The notes beneath the pieces are model-generated. The model made no database searches and had not been told where the DNA came from. It was given only the letters and a program-made list of their open reading frames with translations. From Datisca glomerata (taxonomy: Eukaryota; Streptophyta; Magnoliopsida; Cucurbitales; Datiscaceae), in contig QANY01013583.1 of the NCBI GenBank assembly GCA_003255025.1, forward strand, positions 1,977,194 through 2,041,193: a stretch of 64,000 nucleotides of DNA, in the 5' to 3' direction. Positions 48,946 through 61,129 of the stretch are shown in pieces. A program made the translations under genes and the position numbers. Position 1 is the first letter of the stretch; the number at the start of each line of letters is the position of its first letter.

Positions 48946-50142
48946 AATTGAAGATCCCATTTCCATATCCATGGGATGGTGAATCGAATAACAAAATGAG
49001 CCACGGATTTAGTGACAGATATATTCTTGTTTGGTGGTAGAAGTGAATAGGCAACATGCCATTCATTAAATGCTATTCGGACCGATTCTGGTAAGTCTCA
49101 AGAGAGATCTCGAATTTATCCCACTAAACAAGAAACCAATTTGGAAGACCATTTTTAAGGATTTCAGGACAGATTCTAATAACCCATGTTTGATTATGCA
49201 CGGGATTCTAGTAATAAAAGACATAGGTAAAGGAATTAATGTAATCCCAATAACTATACTTATCTTTTGATGGTCCAAGACTTCTGGTGGTATAGGGATG
49301 AAGACCTAATTGCCCAATAGGCATAATGTTACGGATAGTAGCCTTACTGTATGTAATAGGGCTGCCGATTCTTGTGGAATCATGGAGTGTATGTTTGATC
49401 TCCATGTCTGTTGTTTCAAGTACAATGGCTTCGTAAATATAGCGATACTGTTCAAAATGAGTGGGAAATGCTTGAGTAGATAGATATCTTTTCTTTATTT
49501 TCCATGGATCTGACATCCATTGCTCATCTGCTGTTTCAATAAAGAGAACTGTCTCTTCAGTAATAATGTTGAAGATGTACTGTTCTGGTATTAAAAGGAC
49601 ATCTTTAGTAGATTTGCTAGAAGAAGCTCCTTGATTACTGCTATAATTTCTATTTGAACTTGGAAATGTGTTGTTTAAGGATTACCCATTTTGCGACCTC
49701 TACGGCCTCAGCCTCTATTTCTGTTCATGAACCCTGTAAATATTCACGGTTTAGAAAGTATGGTAAAGAATTTTTTTCACCTTTGATATGTTCAATATCA
49801 AAATCAAATATTGATAATAAACTTTGCCAAGAGGCAAAAATTTGCTTAGAAGCAAGATTCTGTACATCTTCCTTAAATATTTGTTTAGCTGCAGAGCAGT
49901 CAACTATTATAGAAAATGTTATTTTAATAAATCATAATGATATTTTAGCACACATTTGACAATGGCTAAACATTCTTGTTTAATGGTCGGGTAATTAAGT
50001 GCTGGTCGTTTCCAAACGCGAGAAGTAAATCTAAGGAGTTCTTCTTTCTGATTACTAGGATTCACTTGCTTAAGAATCTCACCATAGCCTAGATTCGAGG
50101 TGTCTGTTTCAACAAGTTTTTGCCATAAACAATGTAACAATG
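48946..50142 (-). mobile_element. P1: endogenous pararetrovirus block, minus
   Basis: Caulimoviridae-like. Minus order: RNase H region (50142-49680; open piece 50191-49919 with ETDTSNLGYGEILKQ), then a conserved domain after RNase H (open piece 49516-49208) down to the junction with C3 at about 48935-48946. The join is abrupt, with no LTR and no target duplication. It pairs with P2 as an inverted repeat. Confidence 0.75.
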
Positions 50143-50188
50143 GATTCACTTGATTACCCAAATGGATAAACATTGTTACATTGTTTAT
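50125..50188. repeat. Perfect 18-bp inverted repeat at the P1/P2 fold-back
   Basis: Arms ataaacaatgtaacaatg (50125-50142) and cattgttacattgtttat (50171-50188), spacer 28 bp. They are the innermost part of a ~1.2-kb inverted repeat. Confidence 0.9.
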
Positions 50189-50640
50189 CATTACCTAACC
50201 CTTTATGGTAAAAAATTGTTGAAATAGATGCCTCCAATCTAGACTATGGTGGGATTCTTAAGCAAGTGAATCCTAGTAATCAGAAAGAAGAACTCCTTAG
50301 ATTTACTTTTGGAGTTTGGAGAGGACTAACAATTAATTACCCGACCATTAAACAAGAATGTTTAGCCGATTGTCAAACGTGTGCTAAAATTTCAGGATGA
50401 TTTATTAAACCAGCATTTTCTTATAAGAGTTGACTGCTCTGTAGCAAAACAAATATTTAAGAAAGACGTACAAAATCTTACTTCTAAGCAAATTTTTGCC
50501 TATTGAAAAATTTATTATTAGTATTTGATTTTGATATTGAACATATCAAAGGTGAACAAAATTATTTACCAGACTTTCAAACCCGTGAATATTTACAGGG
50601 TTCATGAACAGAAGTAGAGGCTGAGGCCGTAGAGGTCGCG

Positions 50641-51790
50641 GCATAGGTTATCCCTATACAACAAAATTTCCAACTTTAAACAGAAATTATAGCGTAATCA
50701 AGGAGCTTCTTCTAGCAAATCTTCTGAAGATGTCATTTTAACACCAGAATAGTACATCTTCAACAGTATTATTGAAGAGACAATTCTTTTCATTGAAACA
50801 ATAGATGAGCAATGGATGTCAGATCCATGAGAAATAAAGAAAAGATATTTATCTACTCAAGCATTTCCCACACATTTTAAACAGTATCGCTATATTTACG
50901 AAGCCTTGTGCTTGAAACAGTAACCATGGAGATCAAACATACACTCCATGATTCCACCAGAACTAGCAGCCCTATTACATACAGTAAGGCTACTATTCGC
51001 AACATTATGCCTATTGGGCAATGTGGTCTCCATCCTCATGCCACCAGAAGTCTTGGACCATCAGAAGATAAGTTTAGTTATTCGGGTTACATTTATTCCT
51101 TTACCTATGTCTTTTATTACCAGAATCTCGTGCATAATCACACATGGTTTATCAGAATCTGTACTGAAGTCCTTAAATGACATGCTGCCTATTCACTTCT
51201 ACTAGCAAACAAGAATATATCTGTCGCTAAATCTGTGGCTCATTTTGTTATCTGATTCACCATCCCATGGATATAGAAATGGGATCTTCAATGTGATTAT
51301 CAGAATAAAATCACCTGCCTGAAAAGGGTAGTTTATACAAAATGGTGGGATAAGGGGGTGAACCCCTAATTTACCAGAATTAATGAAATTAATTAAAGCC
51401 CATACCCAGGCTTGTCTAGATGCCATTCCAAAAGCTTTTCCAATAGTATCAGAAAATCCGTTCATCCTAGCTCAAGGTGAATCGAAAAAGTAATTTCCCA
51501 ATTTATCAGAAAAAGAGCTATTTATGAAGACTATGGATTTTATGAAGGATCATTTCCTCCAGGCCATCGGTTCAACATCAGACACTTGCATGAAATCTGT
51601 AAGTAGTAAAACAGAATTTGATCATGAAGAGGATGACAATGAATTTAGTATTCTGGCAGGTGAAAGCCAAGCCCCAGAAGATGATCCCAGAAGATGATCC
51701 TACCATCAGTGACTTCTGAGATTCCCTTACCTACATCATTTCAGAAAAGATGGATAAAGACAAGAAAGGAAAGGGCAGAGAATAAATCTT
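50641..51790 (+). pseudogene. P2 conserved domain after RNase H
   Basis: The open pieces 50908-51180 and 50948-51205 contain EIKHTLHDSTRTSSPITYSK and FTYVFYYQNLVHNHTWFIRI. Shared, colinear with P1 and P3, between RNase H and the intergenic region. No active site that I recognise. I do not assign it; a viroplasmin/transactivator-like or polyprotein tail role is possible but unsupported. Confidence 0.5.
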
Positions 51791-51915
51791 GTATCCCACC
51801 ACCAGCAACCGTCGGCACAAAGCCATAAATCTACTTTTACAAAAGTATATCCCACTAAGAACAGTAACAACAGTAATTCTGAACAGATACCTGAAAACCA
51901 AATATTCAAGAATCT

Positions 51916-54505
51916 TCCCTATAACATAGATATTCAAGAATCTTCCAGACCTTCTTCTGTAGAATCTACTAATTCTAAACAGATACCAGAAGCCCATGCC
52001 AGAGGTATACATATATCTGAAAACCAAATACCTCATGCAGTGTATGAAGATAGACCAAACATCAAAAGGCCTAATAGCCCAACCGCAAGTGATAAGCAAT
52101 TCTACATTTAATGGATTTTTCACCCAATAGTGAATTGCAAAAGCACCTAAACCAGGATTTTATGCAAAATAAATATCAGGATTTAGTTATGGTATTTCAA
52201 ATCCCATGCTCCTCAACAGTTAAATCCCCTCAAAGACCAATATTTTTACCATCTCTAGAGTAAACAGATCATTATATCCTTCTCTGAATGGTACTGTGAG
52301 GTTACAAAGAAAGAACCCTTTCTTAATAATGACCAGATTAATGTTCTCAAAGGAATACAAAAGAATTGGATTACAATAACGGGCAAATGTTACCAAGCTG
52401 TCCATCCTCCACCATTATCATTAGAGCTTGCTCTTATCAATGAAAGCGCTAAACCGTTAGTCATCTCTCCTTATGTTAAGATTCCAGAATAGCCCAATCA
52501 TGAAACCTTAAAGGTCATAGATATTGTACCTTTAACCAAACAGAACAACTGTACCATCATTTTCCTCCAAACCGTAGGTAACTAACTTAACCGTATAGAG
52601 GAACATGTAGACAATATATAGGATAAAATTGAAGACCAACAAAACAAAGGTCCAGAGAAACCTCAACCTCTTAACCTTCAACAAGTCAACATCAAGCCTC
52701 CTCTTGAGATTCACAACTTTAAGTTAAAGTCTACTAAGAAAGAGGAAGACTTTGTGGCCACCCTTAGAAAAATAAAAAAAATTAAAGATAAGTGAGCCAG
52801 AATCTTCAGGATCAAAATCTCCAAAGCAGGTTAATATGATGAATTAGGGTGATTAATCTGTACCAGTAACTGAGAATGAAAGAGAAGAATATATTATTTC
52901 TCAAATTATTGACCTCTAAAAAAATTTCGATGATAGTCTCAACAACCCTACTTACCACAAGTCTACCCAGCATACGGCTTTACTTGGACCTGGTAAGTAT
53001 TACTTTCCTCGACCTACCCCCCAAGACATTCTGTATGAAGAAAACTTCCTTCGTACTCAAAAATCATACCACGGTAAAACTATCTATGAATGGAACATAG
53101 ATGATAAATTTGAATATCAGGTTTTTGAAATCATACATTATATGATTATGTATGCTTCAGTTTGCAAACAGAATGATAATTCTGATCATTAGATAGCCAA
53201 ATTTCTTATCAATGGCTTTACCGGTATTCTAAAAGTATGGTGGGATAATTGTCTCACTCAAAACAACGGGATGAAATCTTAAATGCCTCTAAGATTAAGA
53301 TCAATCTTTTTAATCATACCGAAACCCAAATCGAAGATGCTTGCTACACTCTAGCCCAAGCCATAATTCACCATTTTATCATACCAGAAATTATTAATAC
53401 AGACTGGCACGTAGAGCTTCTACAGAACCTTCGTTGCCCTTCGCTCACCCATTTTAGATGGTACAAGGATGTTTTCCTAATGAAGGTCATGCAACGTATG
53501 AATGCCAACAGTGACCATTGGAAAGCCAAATTCATTGATGGCCTTCCTAATCTTTTTGTTGAAAAAGTTTGAAAGAAACTTAAGGATAAACACAATCAAA
53601 TTGATATTCCCTACAACCATCATACTTATGGATCTCTCATTGCATTAGTTATTGAAGAAGGTTTTGCCCTCTACAATGATCTTAAACTTCAGCAACAAAT
53701 GAAAAAACAGAATTTGTCCAACCGATAAGAATTAGGTGAATTTTGTGATCAATTCGCATATGATACCAAAATATAGTACCCTTCAACTTCCAGGAATCCC
53801 ATACCTAAGAAGTATAAAAGATTTCATTCCAGAAAAGCTCCGAAGAATTCTAAATATAATCATGAATTCCCAAAAAGAAATTCAGGAAAAAGAAAGTTCT
53901 TCCTAAGAAAGACAGATTAGAAGTTAAGTGCTTTTAGGTGTGGTGCTAAAGGGAACTATGCTAACAAGTGAAAACTAAAACAGAAACTTCATAAGTTATC
54001 CCTGGATGAGGAAACTCAACAGTTTCCTTAACTGTCTCTCTGAAAAAGACAACTTCTCTTCGAAATCCAATTAATAAAATGACCTTGCAGAAATCTATTC
54101 TTCTGACTCAGCTTCCTCCTCTAAGCAGACTGAACCTTGTTGCAATAACAATAATTGCAACATGTTAACAGAAGCTAGTTATTAGAAAACCATTGTTGAG
54201 ATGAATGGCCTTGATCTAGGTAAACCTAGTATTAATGTTCTTACTGAAACTCAAAAGTATATGTCCAGCTTCATTGATCAAATACAGAATCTAGAATGAA
54301 ATTAAGATTTTTGGAAACCCTTTACAAGGAGCATCTTAAAGAAGAGATTCTCCCTCTTATTGAGAATTACAGTATGCGAGAAATCATGGACCACATATAG
54401 AATAAGGTTACAAAAAAACATATTACTATTCATGATTTTAAGATGGAAGTTAATCTTCTTAATTCAGAAGTCAAACAGTTACACACTGTCAATCAAATTA
54501 TTTTC
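51916..54505 (+). pseudogene. P2 capsid region
   Basis: Colinear with P3 60960-58400. Capsid core pieces: 52876-53100 and 53249-53572, with TGILKVWWDN-type and HWKAKFIDGLPNLF motifs. A zinc knuckle follows at about 53925-53970 but has an extra T before its second Cys, His changed to Asn and the last Cys changed to a stop. The capsid would bind and package the genome; this copy is dead. Confidence 0.7.
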
Positions 54506-55284
54506 GATCCACTGCACTCGAACACATGGTTAAACAACCAAATGCAAATTGATTATCATCCATCACTTAGGCAAATACATAACACATAATCAGGCAAACT
54601 GTCAACGTTTTACAAGGGTAAACGATCCTAACACACTTCCTGCTCAGTGAACCTAGCCCAAACGTGACTTGAAGTCACATACGCTAACTATATGCTTAGT
54701 ATTCATACTAAGTATGTATGAAAATCAACATGCACCAAAGTGTTCCTTCAGTTAGCACGGGCTCGATGAATACTGGAGGTTATATTATGATGATATTAAA
54801 CTTAAATTATGCCATACATCATCTCATGAACTACAAATGAAATTGAATTTCAAACACACTTACTGGTAGGTGCAGACGAGAATTCAAATCTTCAAACTTA
54901 TGTTTTTTATTGTAAGAGAGAGAGGGGGGAGAGAGGGGAGAGAGTACATAGAGAGAGGGAGAAGGCTATGCTCAACACATGAGCTTCCTAACTTGTTTCT
55001 TACTTTTCTTACCTTCAACAAGGGAGTTGTTCCTAACTTGTAATACAAAACAAAGACATATAAGGTTGTCTGTCCTAGATAGGTGGAGTCGTTCATCCTT
55101 ATCTTCTTTACTATGCACGTAGTGGAATCTACTTTAGGTAAAGTAGATTTGCCTCGATGATAATTGAGAACTACTTTATTAAAGTAGCTTTTACTAGATG
55201 TTACTGTTGTTAGTGGGATCTACTTTTATAAAAGTAGATTTGTGTCTTTGTAACGACTGTTGCTGGTGGTGGAGGTGGGAGACA
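54506..55284 (-). promoter_or_regulatory. P3 intergenic region with palindromes (probable virus promoter)
   Basis: Non-coding, between the post-RNase H domain and the block end. It holds three palindromes (55126-55149, 55171-55187, 55218-55239), a TATA-like cttatatg on the minus strand near 55058-55065, a CT-rich leader (plus-strand GA run 54914-54960) and an AATAAA on the minus strand near 54906. In Caulimoviridae the single promoter and poly(A) signal lie in this region; the exact assignment here is inference. Confidence 0.5.
55126..55239. repeat. Three perfect palindromes, ctacttt...aaagtag
   Basis: 55126-55149 has 10-bp arms aatctacttt/aaagtagatt with a 4-bp loop. 55171-55187 is ctactttattaaagtag. 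55218-55239 is a continuous 22-bp palindrome with the same core. A damaged copy of the third is in P2 (51828-51850). Confidence 0.9.
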
Positions 55285-56480
55285 AGATTTATTCTTTGCC
55301 CTTTCCTTTCTTGTCTTTATACATCTTTTCTAAAATCATGCAAGTAAGGGAATCCCAGAAGTTACTGATGGTAGGATCATCTTCTGGGGCCTGGCTTTCA
55401 CCTGTCAGAATATTGAATTCATTGTCATCCTCTTCATGATCAGATTCTGTTTTACTACTTGCAGATTTCATGGTAGTGTCTGCTGTTGAATCGATAGCCT
55501 GGAGGAAATGATCCTTCATTAAATCCATAGTCTTCATAATTAGCTTTTTCTGATAATTTGGGAAATTGCTTTTTCAATTCACATTGAGTTAGGATGAATG
55601 AATTTTTTGATACTGTTGGAAAAGCCTTTGGAATGGCATCTAGACAAGCCTGAGTATGAGATTTAATTAATTTCATTAATTCTGGTAAAATGGGGTTCAT
55701 CCCCTTCCATTTTGTATAAAATACCCTTTTCAGGTGGGGGATTGTATTGTGATAATCACATTAAAGATCTCATTTTCATATCCATGGGATGGTGAATCAG
55801 ATAACAAAATGAGCCACAGATTTAGTGACAGATATATTCTTGTTTGCTGGTAGAAGTGAATAGGCAGCATGTTATTCATTAAATGTTGTTCGAACCGATT
55901 ATGGTAAAGTCTCAAGAGAGATCCTGAATTTATCCCACCAAGCAAGAAACCAATTTGGGAGATCATTTTTAAGGACTTCAGGACAGATTCTGATAAACCA
56001 CGTGTGATTATGCACGAGATTCTGGTAATAAAAGACATAGGTAAAGAAATCAATGTAATCCCAATAACTATACTTATCTTCTAATGGTCCAAGACTTCTG
56101 GTGGTATGATGAAGACTCCATTGCCTAATAGGCATAATGTTATGGATAGTAGCCTTACTGTATGTAATAGGGCTGCCAGTTCTGGTGGAATCATCATGGC
56201 TGCTTTTTCAAGTATAATGGCTCTGTAAATATAGCGATACCGTTCAAAATGAGTGAGAAATGCTTGAGTAGATAGATATCTTTTCTTTATTTCCCATGGA
56301 TCTTACATCCATTGCTCATTTACTATTTCAATAAAGAGAATTGTCTCTTCAATAATACTATTGAAGATGTACTGTTCTTGTATTAAAATGACATCTTTAG
56401 CCGATTTGCTAGAAGAAATCTCTTTATTACTGTTATAATTTCTGTTTAAACTTGGAAATTATGTTGTATAGGGTTTACCA
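55285..56480 (-). pseudogene. P3 conserved domain after RNase H
   Basis: Open pieces 56135-55899, 56053-55730, 55700-55455 and 55537-55289, in order. Trp-rich motifs (YWDYID, HTWFIRICPEVL, NWFLAWWDKF, then a WW in 55700) and a charged C-terminus ending KDKKGKGKE. Long pieces show it was coding. Colinear in P1 and P2. Function unknown. Confidence 0.55.
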
Positions 56481-56935
56481 ATGTCGTGACCTCTACGGCC
56501 TCGACCTCTGCTTCTATTCATGAACCATGTAAATATTCACGATTTAGAAAGTCTGGTAAAGAATTATATTCACCTTTGATATGTTCAATGTCAAAATCAA
56601 ATATTGATAATAAACTTCACCGAGAAGCAAGATTTTGTACATCTTTCTTAAAGATTTGTTTAGCTGCAGAGCAGTCAACTCTTATAAGAAAATGCTGGTT
56701 TAATAAATCATCATGAAATTTTAGCACACGTTTGACAATGGCTAAACATTCATGTTTAATGGTTGGGTAATTAAGTGCTGGTCAATTCTAAACTCCAGAA
56801 GTAAATCTAAGGAGTTCTTATTTCTAATTACTAGGATTCACTTGCTTATGAATCCCACCATAGCCTAGATTCGAAGCGTCTGTTTCAACAATTTTTTACC
56901 ATAAAGGGTTAGGTAAAGATAAACAATGTAATCGT
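56480..56935 (-). pseudogene. P3 RNase H
   Basis: Minus frames give ETDASNLGYGGIHKQVNPSN, NYPTIKHECLAIVKRVLKFH and DFDIEHIKGE, the standard RNase H core with its D...E...D pattern, with several frame changes. RNase H removes the RNA template during reverse transcription. Confidence 0.75.
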
Positions 56936-57700
56936 TGTACTTTCCATTTTATCTTTTTTTTCGTCAGGAAATTTGGATGCAAACTCTATGCTTCTATTTA
57001 TAAGAATAATAGTTTTAGTAGAAATATTATGTTCTAAAAATCTAACTTCTGTTTGAAATAGTTTCATCTTAGATGCAGATAAAACTAAATCATTTCTGAT
57101 TATCACATGCTTAAATATATGTAGATGCTTAACATGCTAATCTATGGATGATGAAAAAATTAAAACATCATCAATATAACAGATAATAAATTCAATATAA
57201 GGATTAAAAATATCATTCATGATACATTGAAATTCTGAAAGTCTATTATTAACACTGAATGGTAATACATTCCACTCATAGTGACCAAAGAGAACTGTAA
57301 ATGTTGTTTTGTATCTATCATGTTCAGCAATTTGGATTTGCCAAAATCCTGATTTTAAATCAAATTTAGAAAAATGATTGAATTGTTTAAGCAATCTAAA
57401 AGAACATTTTTGTTCCGAATAAGATACCTAACCCACTGGAGGGCATCATTGAGCGGTTTGTAATTGATGACTAAACGAGGTTGTCCTCGTTCAATCTCAA
57501 CATTCTTATACAAATAAAATGTTGTGTAACTCCAGGGAGACTTGCTAGGTCTAATGACTTTTTTCTAGTAGTAAAGATTCAATTTATGTTTTACAGATTT
57601 CAAGATATTTCTTTTTCATTTCACTAGGTCCAGATTTTGTAGGAATATACTTTTTGTCAAAATCTTGGTGATATGGTAAAGAAATAATATGTTTTTTTCT
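56936..57700 (-). pseudogene. P3 reverse transcriptase
   Basis: Open piece 57394-57137 holds the palm: FSKFDLKSGFWQIQI and FGHYEWNVLPF, with the catalytic YIDD coded near 57178-57166. Piece 57106-56909 follows it. Upstream frames near 57540-57420 give the YK-NVEIERG and NYKPLNDAL-like start. The active site is kept, but the gene is broken by stops. Confidence 0.8.
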
Positions 57701-57702
57701 AT

Positions 57703-58330
57703 TCAAAAAATATTTAGCTGATCACTGCAAATTTCTGTTTGAAATTCTGTTAAAATTATTTTGATTTTATTCTGAATAGAAGACCGTTGAATTTTATGTT
57801 CAAGAGTCCGAAATTGAACTTCATTTTGAAGAAAAATAATTTGACTTTCTTTATTCTGTATAAGATCTTTAATGAGATCTAATTCTTTAGTATACGGTTT
57901 TGTAATAAATTTAAAAATTATTCGTCTGTTATTAATGGTAGTATTAATACCATTACTATCAATTTTATCCATAGGCATCAAAAGACACATAAAAGGATTG
58001 TCTAGGATAATATTCTGTCATATTTTTTAATAAAACAAAGGAAGTTGGTAAACAAATTTCTTTATTACAGATTAAAAATTTTGGTAATTTAAATTTAATT
58101 TTCATTTTGTTACCACTTGCACTGGTAAGTGATTGAGTGGTTTTTAAAAAATATTTTGTAGGGATTAAGCCATCTTGAATACAGTTCATATCAGCCCTTG
58201 TATCAATAAGGTCAATAGCGTCTTTTATTATAAAATTGGGTTTAATAATAAAAGTAATTCTAGTATACCATTTTCGAAAAGTTACCTTATTCATAATCAT
58301 AAGGTATTGGTTACTGTTATCCTTTGGAGG
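57703..58330 (-). pseudogene. P3 aspartic protease and protease-RT spacer
   Basis: Open piece 58300-57965 carries the protease site as IDTRADMN, where the retropepsin Gly of DTG is Arg (one G-to-A change). Piece 57990-57703 is the spacer to RT. The protease should be inactive. Confidence 0.75.
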
Positions 58331-58339
58331 AGAAGAACA

Positions 58340-60490
58340 TTATGGTTCAGGTATAGGTTCCTTTCCTTTAAAGGAAAACCCTTGCTTAATGAGGGCAAGA
58401 TCCTGAAAAATAATTTGATTAACAGTGTGTAACTGTTTGACTTCTGATTTAAGAAGATTAACTTCCATCTTCAAATCCTGAATAGTAATAGGTTTTTCTG
58501 TAACCTTATTATGTATGTGGTCCATGATTTCTCGCATACTGTGATTCTCAATAGGAGGGAGAATCTCTTCCTTAAGATGCTCCTTGTAAAGGGTTTCCAA
58601 AAATCTTAATTTCATTTCTGGATTCTGTATATGATCAGCGAAGCTGAGCATATACTTTTGAGTTTCAATAAGAACATTGATACTAAGTTGACCTAGATCA
58701 AGGCCAATAATCTCAACAATGACTTCCTAATAACTCGCTTCTGTTAACATGTTGCAATTCTTATTATTGTAACAAGGTTCAGTCTGCTTAAAGAAGGAAG
58801 CTGAGTCAGAAGAATAGATTTCTACAAGGTCATTTTCTGTACTGGATTCCGAAGAGGAGTTATCTTTGTCAGAGATATAGTTAAGGATTTGATGTTGAGT
58901 TTCCTCATCCAGGGATAACTCGTGAAGTTTCTATTTGAGTTTGCACTTGTTAGCATAGTGCCTTTTAGCACCACACCTAAATCACTTAACTTCTTCTATG
59001 TCTTTCTTAGGAAGAACTTTCTTTTTCCTGAATTTCTTTTTGGAAATGTCAGGATTATATTTAGGATTCTTCGAAGCTTTTCTGGAATTAAATATTTTGT
59101 ATTTCTTAGGTCTGGGATTCCTGAAAGTTGAAGGGTACTGTATTTTGGTATCATAGGCGAACTGATCACAAAATTCACCTAATTCTTATCGATTGGACAA
59201 ATTATGTTTTTTCATTTGTTGCTGAAGTTTAAGATCGTTGCAGAGGTCTAAACCTTCTTCAATAACTACTGCAATGAGAGATCCATAAGTATGCTGGTTG
59301 TAGGGAATATCAATTTGATTGTGTTTATCCGTAAGTTTCTTTCGAACTTTTTCAGCAAAAAGATTAGGAAGGCCATCAATGAATTTGGCTTTCCAATGGT
59401 CACTGTTGGCATATGTACATTGCATGACCTTCATTAGGAAAACATCATTGTACCATCTAAAATGGGTGAGCGAAGGGCAACGAAGGTTCTGTAGAAGCTC
59501 TATGTGTCGGTCTGTATTCATAATTCCTGGTCTAATAAAATGGGTCAATTATGGCTTGGGCTAGAGTGTAGCAAGTATATTCGGCTTAGGTTTTGGTATG
59601 ATTAAAAGGATTGATCTTAATCTTAGAGGCATTTAAGATTTCATCCCGTTACTTTTGAGTGAGACAATTATCCCTCCATCCTTTTAGAATACCGGTAAAG
59701 TCATTGATAAGAAATCTAGCTATCTGATGATCAGAATGATCATTCTGTATATAAAATGAAGCATGCATAATCATATGATGTATGGTTTCAAAAACCTAAT
59801 ATTCAAATTTACCATCTATGTTTCAAAAACCTAAATCATACAGTGGTATGATTTTTGAGTATGAAGGAAGTTTTCTTTATACAAAATGTCCTGAGGGGTA
59901 GGTCGAGGATAGTAATACTTACCAGGTCCAAGAAAAGCCGTACGCTGGGTAGACCTGGGGTAAGTAGGGTTGTTGAGACTATCATCGAAGTTTTTCTGGA
60001 GGTCAAGAATTTGAGAAAGAGTATATTCTTCTCTTTCATCATCAATTACTGGTATAGATGAATCACCATGATTCATTATATTAACCTGCTTTGGAGATTT
60101 TGATCCTGAAGATTCTGGCTCACTTTATCTTTACATTTTTTATTTTTCCAATAAGGGTGGCCATAAAGTCTTCCTCTTTCTTAGTAGACTTTAACTTAAA
60201 GTTGTGAATCTCAAGAGGAGGCTTGATGTTGACAGGTTGAAGGTTAAGAGGTTGAGGTTTCTCTGGACCTTTGTTTTGTTGGTTTTCAATTTTATCATAT
60301 ATATTGTCTACATGTTCCTCTATATGGGTAAGTTGGTTACCTACGGTTTGGAGGAAAAGGTTGGTAGAGTTGAATAGTTTGGTTAAAGGTATAATGTCTT
60401 TGACCTTTAAGATTTCCTGATTGGGTTGTTCTAGAAGCTCAACATAAGGAGAGATGACTAACGGTTTAGAGCTTTCATTCATAGGAGCAA
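58340..60490 (-). pseudogene. P3 capsid region with zinc knuckle
   Basis: Order on minus: 60482-60120 (coiled-coil-like, Gln/Pro linker), 60076-59831, 59548-59186 (capsid core, HWKAKFIDGLPNLFAEKV), Arg/Lys-rich segment and zinc knuckle near 59000-58950 whose first Cys codon is a stop (tga), then 58651-58340 (acidic, coiled coil). A retroviral-type CCHC knuckle after the capsid core is standard in Caulimoviridae. Confidence 0.75.
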
Positions 60491-61129
60491 GCTCTAACGA
60501 TAACTGTGGAGGATGGACAGTTTGGTAAGATTTACCCGTTATCGTAATCCAATTCTTTTGTATTCCTGTGAGGACATTAATCTGATCATTATTAAGAAAG
60601 AGTTATTTCTTAGTAACTTCACAGTAACATTCGGGGAAAGATCTAAGGATCTGGTTACTCCAAAGATGGTAATAATACTGGTCTCTGAGGGTTTTTACCT
60701 GTTGAGGAGTATGTGATTTAAAATACCATAAACGAAATTCCTGATACTTATTTTTGCATAAAATCCTGGTTTAGGTGCTTTCGCAATTCACTATTGGGTG
60801 AAAAATCCATTAAATGTCAAATTGCATATCACTTGCAGTTGGGTTATTAGGCCTTCTGATGTTTGGTCTATCTTCATAGACTGCATGAGGTATTTGGTTT
60901 TCAGATATATGTATACCTCCGACATGAGCTTGTGGTATCCGCTCAGAATTAGTAGATTCTATAGAAGAAGGTCTGGAAGATTCTGGAAGATCTATGTTAT
61001 AGGGAATGTTACTCCTATAACTAGTACTAGAAAGACTTCTAGTAAGAGGTTTCTAAAAGCGAAGATAAATATTACCTTCTTAAGTATGGACCACTTCTTC
61101 AATGGATTGTCTGATGATTGATCTGGTGG

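Larger units (their letters stand above)
50171..54505 (+). mobile_element. P2: endogenous pararetrovirus block, plus
   Basis: Plus order: RNase H (50171-50640), post-RNase H domain (50641-51790), a remnant of the intergenic palindrome (51828-51850), then directly the capsid region (51916-54505). Intergenic region, primer site and movement protein are skipped. Stops and frameshifts throughout. Confidence 0.75.

Noticed and set aside
54884..55096. Minus ORF in the P3 intergenic region
   Set aside because: Crosses the CT-rich leader and the AATAAA signal; no homologous piece in P2.
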